Positions 6,189 to 14,160 of a stretch of 52,442 nucleotides of DNA are shown in pieces. A model generated the notes under the pieces. The model was not told the origin of the DNA. It saw only the letters and a list, made by a program, of their open reading frames with translations, and made no database searches. Each line of letters begins with the position of its first letter. Positions within the stretch are counted from its first letter, which is position 1. Position numbers and translations under genes: made by a program. Origin of the DNA: a virus; the IMG/VR virus record IMGVR_UViG_3300034378_000127, positions 1 to 52,442 of that record; one strand, 5' to 3'.

Positions 6189-6215
6189 AATTTGACGCCT
6201 CCTTTTCATTTAAAA

Positions 6216-6416
6216 TTAAAATATGCTGTCAATCCAATGCTTATTCAGCATGTGATTTTGAGCGGCTATAGATGCATTTATTTCCGATTGTGATAAAAAC
6301 TCGAAATCCTGTGAAGATGAGAAGTCTTCAACAAAACCTTCGAAACCGCAATTCTTGCAGACGACTGTTTTATTGTCAAGTGATTTTAGATTATACGATG
6401 AACATTCTGGGCACAT
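6216..6416 (-). CDS. Zinc-ribbon protein (66 aa)
   Basis: It begins MCPECSSYNL and continues TVVCKNCGF, giving two CxxC knuckles 16-17 residues apart, the classic TFIIB/transcription-factor-type zinc ribbon. The C-terminal half is acidic and helical. The ribosome binding site is AAGGAGACGTC. Such small ribbons in phage early operons may bind DNA or RNA or the host polymerase; the role here is not determined. Confidence 0.7.
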   Translation of the reverse strand: MCPECSSYNLKSLDNKTVVCKNCGFEGFVEDFSSSQDFEFLSQSEINASIAAQNHMLNKHWIDSIF

Positions 6417-6442
6417 TATTCCGACGTCTCCTTATATTAATT

Positions 6443-6628
6443 TTATTTTTTCTTTGTTAATTTATTGGTATCAATATAGATAAAACCATATTGATTCTGC
6501 ATCGTTAATCTTATTTTTGCAATGCCTTTATCGTCTATTGATTTGACAATACCACAATATGTACAATACCGACCAAACTTAAACTGCCTTCTCCAATATA
6601 CAGAGTCATTTATTTTAATTTCATTCAT
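6443..6628 (-). CDS. Small beta-barrel-like protein (61 aa)
   Basis: It starts ATG 6628, overlapping the upstream stop by one base (TAATG). The pattern of alternating hydrophobics (MNEIKINDSVYWRRQFKF, then YCGIVKSIDDKGIAKIRL) resembles SH3/KOW-like barrels. One CTYC pair is present. It lies in the promoter-proximal part of the operon from 6959 to 3541. Function unknown. Confidence 0.6.
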   Translation of the reverse strand: MNEIKINDSVYWRRQFKFGRYCTYCGIVKSIDDKGIAKIRLTMQNQYGFIYIDTNKLTKKK

Positions 6629-6807
6629 TATGACGCTTCCACATTAATAATTTTAAAATCAGCCATCTCAAGATTTGTCAATAAATGATTCGCGAATCTT
6701 GCATTCTCATCATCAGTCAAATGCTTGTTAAATGCTTCATAAGATGAGTCTCGAATTATTTCTAATAATAAATCTAATTCTGCTTTTGTGAATTCCATTC
6801 TTTTCAT
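6628..6807 (-). CDS. Small unknown protein (59 aa)
   Basis: This short gene runs ATG 6807 to TAA 6630-6628, behind the extended Shine-Dalgarno GGAGGCGTCAGA. The protein starts MKRMEFTKAELDLLLEII and is acidic and helical. Its start overlaps the previous gene's stop (ATGA) and its stop overlaps the next start (TAATG), so it is embedded in a tightly coupled operon. This is strong evidence that it is translated. No family recognised. Confidence 0.7.
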   Translation of the reverse strand: MKRMEFTKAELDLLLEIIRDSSYEAFNKHLTDDENARFANHLLTNLEMADFKIINVEAS

Positions 6808-6959
6808 TCTGACGCCTCCTCTGTGTAAGGTTTTATTTTATCACGAACTTCTTGCAAATCTTTATGGTCATCACAGGCTACCCATCCTTCCTCAGTCATA
6901 ACATGAAACGAACCATCTGCATGCTTTACAACATAACCAATTTTGTGTTGGGATTTCAT
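6804..6959 (-). CDS. Small unknown protein (51 aa), first gene of the operon
   Basis: It runs ATG 6959 to TGA 6806-6804 with Shine-Dalgarno AAGGAGGCGTCAAG. The protein begins MKSQHKIGYVVKHADGSFHV with a likely small beta-sheet, then an acidic helix. It is the first gene after the promoter at 7011-7039 and overlaps the next gene by four bases. No family recognised. Confidence 0.7.
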   Translation of the reverse strand: MKSQHKIGYVVKHADGSFHVMTEEGWVACDDHKDLQEVRDKIKPYTEEASE

Positions 6960-7010
6960 CTTGACGCCTCCTTATTGAATTGTGGATTTCTCTCTTGCTC
7001 TCTATTATAT

Positions 7011-7039
7011 ATTATATATGATTTATAGCAAAAAATCAA
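7011..7039 (-). promoter_or_regulatory. Sigma70-type promoter for the 6959-3541 operon
   Basis: Minus strand: -35 TTGATT (7039-7034), 17-nt spacer, -10 TATAAT (7016-7011). Transcription would start near 7004, about 45 nt before the first start codon. It is the best promoter match in the window and lies directly upstream of a coupled operon. Confidence 0.75.
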
Positions 7040-7112
7040 GTATTTTCTTAGCTAATTTTCTAACTCTTTAAAAATCAATAAGTTATAATTTCATATTTTC
7101 ACTAATTTCAGC

Positions 7113-7260
7113 ATTTTAATACAAAATTAATACACTTTTAATACAACAAACTATCACTATATATTTATATTATAATTTACAAATAATAATATATAAATAT
7201 AAAAAAGGCAAATGTATATATACATTTGCCATATTAAAATTGTATTAAAACTGTATTAAA
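7113..7260. repeat. Iteron region A: 11-bp-phased TTAATA / TATTAA repeats
   Basis: TTAATA occurs at 7116, 7127 and 7138, and the inverted TATTAA at 7232, 7243 and 7254, every step exactly 11 bp (about one helical turn). The two arms flank an AT-rich core (TTATAATTTACAAATAA) and the terminator at 7201-7230. The same arms recur at 41889-42170 and one arm at 40340-40367. It is probably a protein-binding array (operator, activator or origin). The gene-free stretch 6960-7260 otherwise holds the promoter above and AT-rich DNA. Confidence 0.75.
7201..7230 (-). terminator. Rho-independent terminator at the end of the late operon
   Basis: Minus strand: a self-complementary GGCAAATGTATA / TATACATTTGCC hairpin (7230-7207) followed by TTTTTT (7206-7201). 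It lies about 30 nt after the stop of the last late gene (7261-7455), inside iteron region A. Confidence 0.85.
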
Positions 7261-7455
7261 TTATTTCTTTTTTTCCTTCTCCTTATCAACTTCGATTAAA
7301 GATTCTTTTTCTTTTTCAAGAATCTCAACCTTTTTCTTCAGTTCTTGATTTTCTCTAAGCAGCCTTGCACATTCATCTACGAGTCCACGTACATTGTTCT
7401 GCAAAGCAAGAATCTCACGCCCAATTTGTGAATCGATTGCTTCCAGTGACGGCAT
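7261..7455 (-). CDS. Coiled-coil protein (64 aa), last late gene
   Basis: It starts ATG 7455 behind CCAAGGAGGTTCAA. Residues 15-64 form a heptad-rich helix (LRENQELKKKVEILEKEKE) ending in a Lys/Glu tail. Possible roles are a fibre chaperone or adaptor, since it follows the tail fibre gene. No specific family recognised. Confidence 0.7.
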   Translation of the reverse strand: MPSLEAIDSQIGREILALQNNVRGLVDECARLLRENQELKKKVEILEKEKESLIEVDKEKEKKK

Positions 7456-7485
7456 TTGAACCTCCTTGGCTTTAATTGTGAATTG

Positions 7486-9174
7486 TTATACCCATTGCGC
7501 TAAAGCTGCAACGGATGCTCCAGTTGTTTGTGCTGTTAAGATACCACCAGTAAAAGTCAGCGTTATTCTCCAATTCGCTCCATCATCAAGTGTCAAAGTT
7601 CCTGTTAATCCATCACTACCATTAGCATTAAATATTGTATTTGCACGTACTTTCCCGTCAAAACGATATTCAGAAAGACCATCAAATGAAGCAGTATCAT
7701 TTGCATCCTTTCCCACGCCTATTTGCATCTGTTCAATGCCACCCGCGCCGGCGTTATAACCACTTATTTTCAATTCAGGAGTGTTTCCAGAAGCTACGTT
7801 ATTGAAAAGATGTACACTCTGTGCAGTTTGGACGCTATCTTGTAAATAAAGAACACTTATTGAAGATCCAGCTGTTGTGATATAATCATGTCCTCCGGAT
7901 TCATATAATTCTATACCGACTCCGGCTGCGGTGCCAAAAAATCCTTTACCTTCAGCATATAATGCATAATCGATATTAGATCCTGACTCGATATAAATAC
8001 CATAAGCAGAACCACTAGGATCAAAACCCGCATCTGCTTTAACATATAACCCATATAAGCTGCCACCTAAAGAATTTAATGAACCCAATGCCGATCTTGA
8101 ATAAATATACGTGCCAAGCACATCACTGCTTATATTACCAGCCTGTGCATAGCTCTCAATATATGATCCATATAAATTTGTAATAGTACCATTTATTGTA
8201 TTAACATAATTATAATCAGCTATTAAACTACCAATAGTACTACCACTATCATTCATCCGTGCAATATTATGAATACCATAGACATGATCACTTGCATCTG
8301 TAGTGCCAGCTATTTTAATATGAGAATTATATATACCATGATACGTAACAGTTGTATCCACAGCGTTATCTTGAATAAAGAGATGTTTATCTGTTGTAGG
8401 GGTAACTCCAATGCCAACATGACCAGTGAACTCAATATTATCTGATCTATCAATTATAACTGAATCGTCTGTGCCAACTCCAGTTCGACTAATCTTAAGT
8501 TTATCAGCATCGTCATCATCAAGACCTATAAACCAAGTACTTGCTCCAGAATTGCCTATTTCAAGATAAGAATCTGTAGTTCCATCTGGACTTAACACTC
8601 TTATAACAGAATCGCCAGTTCCACCACTAGTGATATGCAGAGTTGTATCTGTAGCGTCTGCTCTATTCACATGCAATGTTGCTGCTGGAGTGTTTGTTCT
8701 TATCCCTATATTGCCAGAACTTCCTTCAATGAAGAGTGCATTTGATACTGCATTAGCATTTGCGATAAAATCAATATCAACTTCTCCAGCGTTAAATTCT
8801 GCATAATCTGTTCCACCTTCAACGAAATCCCAGAACTCTACACTGCCGATCACAGTTGTTTTCCGGTCAGCACGCCATCTGTCATAGCTATCTGTGTCAC
8901 CCTGGTGGTAAAGATATTCTGATACATACAAATCATCATTTATAGTGACATCACCAAAATCATTATCGAGAAACGTAAATGCTGAGCCATCTGTGCTGTA
9001 TTTTTGTAGTGCCCCCACATATGTTTTAGTGTTATCATCATTCTTCCAGACGAATTCATCATATGGAAGTGCTGCCGTAACGTTGTTGACAATAGCTATT
9101 TGTCCATGGTCTGCATTTGCATAAATATTCGCCCAGGTGTCTTCGATATGTGTGATATGAACTTGTTGAGCCAT
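7486..9174 (-). CDS. Tail fibre / receptor-binding protein
   Basis: A 562-aa protein. The N-terminal part holds QQVHITHIEDTWANIY. The middle has repeated fibre-like units with the GI-(R/G)-TNTP and GIGVTPTTD motifs seen in many phage fibres, plus many short beta strands rich in Gly, Ser, Asp and Thr. The C terminus ends in a compact beta domain (LTLTFTGGILTAQTTG-like). I see no S74 autocleaving chaperone at the end. Its place after the tail-tip gene fits a host-binding fibre. Its start overlaps the stop of the upstream gene. Confidence 0.7.
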   Translation of the reverse strand: MAQQVHITHIEDTWANIYANADHGQIAIVNNVTAALPYDEFVWKNDDNTKTYVGALQKYSTDGSAFTFLDNDFGDVTINDDLYVSEYLYHQGDTDSYDRWRADRKTTVIGSVEFWDFVEGGTDYAEFNAGEVDIDFIANANAVSNALFIEGSSGNIGIRTNTPAATLHVNRADATDTTLHITSGGTGDSVIRVLSPDGTTDSYLEIGNSGASTWFIGLDDDDADKLKISRTGVGTDDSVIIDRSDNIEFTGHVGIGVTPTTDKHLFIQDNAVDTTVTYHGIYNSHIKIAGTTDASDHVYGIHNIARMNDSGSTIGSLIADYNYVNTINGTITNLYGSYIESYAQAGNISSDVLGTYIYSRSALGSLNSLGGSLYGLYVKADAGFDPSGSAYGIYIESGSNIDYALYAEGKGFFGTAAGVGIELYESGGHDYITTAGSSISVLYLQDSVQTAQSVHLFNNVASGNTPELKISGYNAGAGGIEQMQIGVGKDANDTASFDGLSEYRFDGKVRANTIFNANGSDGLTGTLTLDDGANWRITLTFTGGILTAQTTGASVAALAQWV

Positions 9175-9563
9175 TATGCGTTCTCCTCAATGAATTTCCG
9201 AATTTTATTGATGTAGATTTCTAATTTCTTCTCTCCTAAGTCTCGCTGCGCTTTTGCTTCGAAAGATGCTAAAAGCTTCTCTGTCAGCTTTTTCTTATAT
9301 ATAGCGGAGTTAATCGCTTCAAGAGATTTCTCTTTTTCTTCTTGAGAGACAAATGATTTTTCAACTGATTTTTTAGCAGCTTTAATTTCATCATCGACAC
9401 GTTTTTTTAAACTGCTTTTATTAACGCCTTTCTTGGATTCCGCTGCAGTTTCATCAAGCAAAGTAAAATGTTTCCAATCTTTGACAGTCTCATTACCATC
9501 TAAGTCTCTGAGAATAGACTTTGGATGTTTCTCAAAAGTAATAGTAATAGATTGTAGTTTCAT
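9174..9563 (-). CDS. Helical late protein (129 aa)
   Basis: Start ATG 9563 was chosen for its Shine-Dalgarno TTGGAGG; the frame extends four codons upstream to a TTG. The N terminus forms beta strands (MKLQSITITFEKHPKS); the rest is Lys/Glu-rich helix, likely coiled coil. It sits between the large tail-tip protein and the fibre, and overlaps the fibre gene start. It could be a tail adaptor or assembly factor; no family recognised. Confidence 0.65.
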   Translation of the reverse strand: MKLQSITITFEKHPKSILRDLDGNETVKDWKHFTLLDETAAESKKGVNKSSLKKRVDDEIKAAKKSVEKSFVSQEEKEKSLEAINSAIYKKKLTEKLLASFEAKAQRDLGEKKLEIYINKIRKFIEENA

Positions 9564-9577
9564 TTTTTCCTCCAAGT

Positions 9578-12500
9578 TTACATTTGATCTAATTTATCTC
9601 TGTTATCACCATATTCGGTTGTCGTATCCTGCCAATCTCTATCATCCCCAAATAAATTCATGACATCCTGAATATCAAATTCCTCCGGGATTGTCTCACG
9701 TTTCATTATTGCATCGATAGTAATCAGATAAGGCGGATTTGGATTAAATTCTGCTTTAAATAAAATACATTCTATCGTTACTCCATCAGTCTGGTGAGGC
9801 AAAGTAATCGAGAACTCATGTCCTTCCTCCCAAGTATGAGCTGTCGTGTAGTGTACTTTGAATTGAATTCTTGGATTAAACATCCAGCTGATTCTTGTTG
9901 CAATATTATATTCTGCAATCGCATCAGCATCTTCACCGTTTGCCCAAAGTAATTCAGATAAATCTTTCGGAAACTTTCCTATTTCATGTACTCGTTTGTA
10001 TAGCTCATTACACTGGTTCCAATATTCCTCGGCCAGAAATGGGCTCGAAATCCCTTCAACATAATTACTATTATAAGTTGAAGCACCTGAATTGATGAAT
10101 CTGATAATCTCTTGATTCTTTTTTGCTCCTATGCTGTATTGATAATCGACAAACGGTTCTGGAAATACCTCTGATGGATTTGGTTCTGTAATTTTTATTG
10201 ATGTCCTATCAATAATGTCTGCAAGTGTCAAAGCGTCTGATGGATTAGTAGTTTCTTTAATAAGTCGCTTCACAGATTCAAATCCGTTTTTATCAATCCA
10301 ATTGATGAGAAACAAATCCCGACAAACTGAACGTTTCAACGAATCAGAATAGGCTTCACCTCGGTCAGTTATCACACGGGCAATTGAATATAGATCAGCC
10401 CACGTTTTCAAATCTTCATCTTCAAAAGATCCTTCTGCCCAAATATAACCGCTAGTATACGAATATGTGAGATTTGCATCCATTGTAATAATAGCAAGAC
10501 TGATGGAACTTATCGTTGCTTCTTCCCGGTTGACGCCATCAGTGATTATTACCCGTTGGTCTATCCTGAACGTCGCAGCTTCCGCGATCGTTGTCGTTGT
10601 TATTGTGTTCACGCCACTGGTAGCAATTGTGCCTTTCGAAACATTTATCAGCGCATTTTCCGCGTAATTCTTTCCCCAGTCTACTGAGGGAGGATCAGGA
10701 ATGCCGCTTGAAGGAGGATCGGAGACATCACTGTAATTCTGGAGACGACTGACATGCTCCATCAGATCAAGCGGTGAGCTCATCATATCTGTCGAAGTTT
10801 TCCTTCCGAGCCACGTATCGTTGAATACTCTACCAGCCATTGGACTATATAATTCTCGTCCGAGGGGTATACTGCGCTCGAAGACGAACGCAATCTCGCA
10901 AATATCTAAAAATGTCGTCGACTGAGCAGGAGCATCTCTGTCGGTATTCCACATAATAATTGTGTGATTAATAGCTCTATATAAATCTTCATTCGTAACA
11001 GAAGGCATCTCTAGTTTTTCATGACCATATTCTGCTTTCCTAAAACAATCGTATGCTAGATTGAAGTAAAAGGGCTTGTCGTATCGTGGAGGATTATCCA
11101 AAAAATAAAAATCAGGGAGGAAAGACACATCAGCAGAAGTTGGGTAGCAGGTAAGACTCAGGTCAGCTGCCAGTGGAATATTAGCTATCTGAGTATAAGC
11201 TCCAATGAATCTTCGTTGATATACATTAACAAATCCACTATTGCTATCATAATTAGACATAAAGAGAAGATATGTCTTTTTTATCTTATATCCCGTTGGA
11301 AACTCTGGAGGAAATATTTTCAATACAACGATTCCCTCATCATCGACTCCATGAAAAAGAATATTTCTAAGATAAGTATTAGAATATTTGTCCATTATAT
11401 TAGCAATCGATCCAGAGGTTGACCAAGTAGTACCGCCAAGCCTCCAGAATCCTGGTGAAACATAAACAAAACCCAAACCAATAAAATGTGGATCAATTGT
11501 TCCTAATTCGGTTGAATCCCCATAATATTCAATACTTGCAGGAGGTTTGATTATATAACCAGTAAGATAGCTAGGATTACCTTCAAATAATTTAGCTACA
11601 ATCACTACTCGGTTTTTGTCTCCATCGCCACTATCATCATAAGCATACTGTGGAAGTCTCTCATATGTGATTGGAATTTCATCTATATCCGCATCGGTGT
11701 TCTCAGTTGTAACTTTTGCTATCTTTTTCGATTGATAACTTGTCATGTAGAATGCTCTTGATATCGCTGTGCCATCAATATCGAGATAGTCTTTACACGG
11801 CCAGACATCGCACTCGTATTCATTCGTAATTGTATAAAAACTAATCCATGTTTGTTCACTATCACTTCCATTCCAATTTCCTCTTAAATGGCTACTGAAT
11901 ATCGTATCGATTGTCAATTCGATTCGAGAAGTACCCTTTGTAGAATCCAAATTAACAGTAGCGGCAGTGATTTTCCTATATTTTCCTACTGTCTTGTTTC
12001 CCGATTGATTGTTCTCAACTACTTTGATATACTTCCCGACGAAATAATCCAACGAATGCTGTCCTGTTAATCCAGGAATGCCATTCTGTTTCCAAGTAGG
12101 CAGACCATCTTCTCCGTAAATTCTTACTAGATATTTTTCTGGCGAGTCAGATAGTTGAAACACTCTAGCGTATCGTGCTGGATCATATGTCGCACCCAGA
12201 TTTGTTTTCATCGTCAATTGATTAACAGAAATGCTCTGTATTTCACCTCCCTCAATACTACTAGTGTCTTTCAAATAAACCAAATCTCCTATTGAGAATT
12301 TTGAACCATCTTCGACGTGTACTATCTTCTGTCCTCCAGTAGCTGCGATAGTTAAATCAGATGAGATACTATCGCCAACAATAGGAAAGACCGACTGTTG
12401 GAGCATGTAATCATCGGCAACTTCAAATTCGATATTTGTCGCTGAATCAAAAACTCTATTTTGTAAATGTCTGTAAACTTCTTCGATATGTCCGATGCGA

Positions 12501-13291
12501 AGAAATTTCGTATATGAATTATAATCAATGTTTCCTTCTGTATCAAATTTCGGAAGATGCTTTCCAAACGTTAGGGGAACAACTTGTCCTCTTGCTTCTT
12601 CATCAGCATCGGGATAATTAATTGCGGTGATTATTGTTGATAAATTAGAACGACGTTTATTTTGCATCCCTCTGAATCGAATCTCATATCGAGTTGCATC
12701 CCATGTTGGCTGTTCACAGATACCGTGCCACTTTGGTAATTTGGTACTATCCTCAAATTCGAATATGATAGCATGACAACCATTCAGATAAATGCTTTCA
12801 TCGCTCAATTTCTGTTGAAATTGATTTGTGTTTTTAACAGTAACGCCTCCCGTGCCTCCAGTTGCGATCTCGCCTCCCACCAGAATATCAATATTTCGGC
12901 TCCAAACCATAATGCCATTTTCAACTATCATGTTGGCATTCCAATTTGATACGCCACTGACAGTGTTTTGTATCCAACGAAATCGGCTATTACCATCTGC
13001 CTTTCCGTTAAGTGTACCTTGATATGTGTTAGATAGATTATTCATCAAATACAAAATATTCCCGAGGATACGGACAATGTAATTGATCTCCTCATTATTG
13101 TCATCTCTAATTCTTATAATGTCTCGTTGAGAAAAAGAGCTTCCATCCACAACAGTGATATAATTATTACCTGAGGGTTGCGTACCATTAAGGGCAGACG
13201 TAACGTTGTAAAGACCTACCGATGTGTCTTGCGAGGCAAGAGAGAGGTGATCTTCGAGTGAAATTTCAACGCCAAAGACCCTTGTAGCCAT
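9578..13291 (-). CDS. Large tail tip / baseplate protein
   Basis: At 1237 aa this is the longest chain in the window, mostly beta. It follows the tape measure and a 289-aa distal-tail-like gene, the position of the central tail hub or tip protein in long-tailed phages. The N terminus begins MATRVFGVEISLEDHL. The sequence shows no peptidase or glycosidase motif that I can identify. The function rests mainly on size and gene order, so the exact role (hub, J-like tip or wedge) is uncertain. Confidence 0.65.
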   Translation of the reverse strand: MATRVFGVEISLEDHLSLASQDTSVGLYNVTSALNGTQPSGNNYITVVDGSSFSQRDIIRIRDDNNEEINYIVRILGNILYLMNNLSNTYQGTLNGKADGNSRFRWIQNTVSGVSNWNANMIVENGIMVWSRNIDILVGGEIATGGTGGVTVKNTNQFQQKLSDESIYLNGCHAIIFEFEDSTKLPKWHGICEQPTWDATRYEIRFRGMQNKRRSNLSTIITAINYPDADEEARGQVVPLTFGKHLPKFDTEGNIDYNSYTKFLRIGHIEEVYRHLQNRVFDSATNIEFEVADDYMLQQSVFPIVGDSISSDLTIAATGGQKIVHVEDGSKFSIGDLVYLKDTSSIEGGEIQSISVNQLTMKTNLGATYDPARYARVFQLSDSPEKYLVRIYGEDGLPTWKQNGIPGLTGQHSLDYFVGKYIKVVENNQSGNKTVGKYRKITAATVNLDSTKGTSRIELTIDTIFSSHLRGNWNGSDSEQTWISFYTITNEYECDVWPCKDYLDIDGTAISRAFYMTSYQSKKIAKVTTENTDADIDEIPITYERLPQYAYDDSGDGDKNRVVIVAKLFEGNPSYLTGYIIKPPASIEYYGDSTELGTIDPHFIGLGFVYVSPGFWRLGGTTWSTSGSIANIMDKYSNTYLRNILFHGVDDEGIVVLKIFPPEFPTGYKIKKTYLLFMSNYDSNSGFVNVYQRRFIGAYTQIANIPLAADLSLTCYPTSADVSFLPDFYFLDNPPRYDKPFYFNLAYDCFRKAEYGHEKLEMPSVTNEDLYRAINHTIIMWNTDRDAPAQSTTFLDICEIAFVFERSIPLGRELYSPMAGRVFNDTWLGRKTSTDMMSSPLDLMEHVSRLQNYSDVSDPPSSGIPDPPSVDWGKNYAENALINVSKGTIATSGVNTITTTTIAEAATFRIDQRVIITDGVNREEATISSISLAIITMDANLTYSYTSGYIWAEGSFEDEDLKTWADLYSIARVITDRGEAYSDSLKRSVCRDLFLINWIDKNGFESVKRLIKETTNPSDALTLADIIDRTSIKITEPNPSEVFPEPFVDYQYSIGAKKNQEIIRFINSGASTYNSNYVEGISSPFLAEEYWNQCNELYKRVHEIGKFPKDLSELLWANGEDADAIAEYNIATRISWMFNPRIQFKVHYTTAHTWEEGHEFSITLPHQTDGVTIECILFKAEFNPNPPYLITIDAIMKRETIPEEFDIQDVMNLFGDDRDWQDTTTEYGDNRDKLDQM

Positions 13292-14160
13292 TATGGTGTA
13301 CTTTCATATGAGAATATCAGACCAAAATTAAATCGATTATATCCAGTATGTGTCGCTATTATTCGGTTTTGTCCTAATTTGACGTTAAAAGTCCCGTTGC
13401 CAAGGTCACGCCCAAACGGATAATTGTCAGCAGGCGCAACAAACGAAAATGTATTATTTCTTATCACAGAGACGATACGATTAAAAATAGCAGCAGTTTT
13501 TGATTCATTCATTTGAAATTCTGCTCCTGTTTCATACCAATCGGCATTTGAACTCCTGTCCATGAATTTCAGTACACGACCTTCAGTTGTTCTTAGATCA
13601 TAAACATATTTCTTCGACGGTATAAACCAATTCTGAGGTGATCTACAATTCGTGATCGTTTCGATTGTTAAGCCACCTTCGTTCACCTCTGTAGGTAATA
13701 TATAAGACGGCCAAGAATCATTTCCCTTGCTTATTCGCAAAGTCGATACAAAATGCTTAAATGGTAATTCGCCAATGCCCCGTATCCGCACGATTTCTAT
13801 TCCAACGTCAAACGGACCAATATTTGACTTGTCAGGAGCAAAGGGAAAGAATCCACTATCATTAGCCATTTCCAAAGTCAACTCCTGAGACCGTCCATAT
13901 GATGTTCCATCAGTGCGGATAAAATTATTCAGCGTTTGTTGATCCGTTGCACTAAGTTCAAATGTACATTCACACATCCTTCTATCGTATGTCTGAGAAC
14001 CCTCACCGCTATCAAAAATCTCGTACTTTCCATTTGAGAGCTTTATAAATTCAAACGGAAGATCAAGTGTAGTTGAATAAGGGAATACAGGAAGTGGAAT
14101 ATCAATATAGTCACTATTCGCATTTGTAAATCGAATCAATCCCGAAGCCGGCTGCGCCAT
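13291..14160 (-). CDS. Distal-tail-type structural protein
   Basis: A 289-aa beta-rich protein starting MAQPASGLIRF, directly downstream of the tape measure and overlapping the start of the tail-tip gene. This is where distal tail (Dit-like) proteins sit in siphoviruses. Visible features include FTFEL-like strands, a pair of cysteines (RMCECTF) and a C-terminal segment ending FGLIFSYESTP. Assignment is by position and composition only. Confidence 0.55.
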   Translation of the reverse strand: MAQPASGLIRFTNANSDYIDIPLPVFPYSTTLDLPFEFIKLSNGKYEIFDSGEGSQTYDRRMCECTFELSATDQQTLNNFIRTDGTSYGRSQELTLEMANDSGFFPFAPDKSNIGPFDVGIEIVRIRGIGELPFKHFVSTLRISKGNDSWPSYILPTEVNEGGLTIETITNCRSPQNWFIPSKKYVYDLRTTEGRVLKFMDRSSNADWYETGAEFQMNESKTAAIFNRIVSVIRNNTFSFVAPADNYPFGRDLGNGTFNVKLGQNRIIATHTGYNRFNFGLIFSYESTP

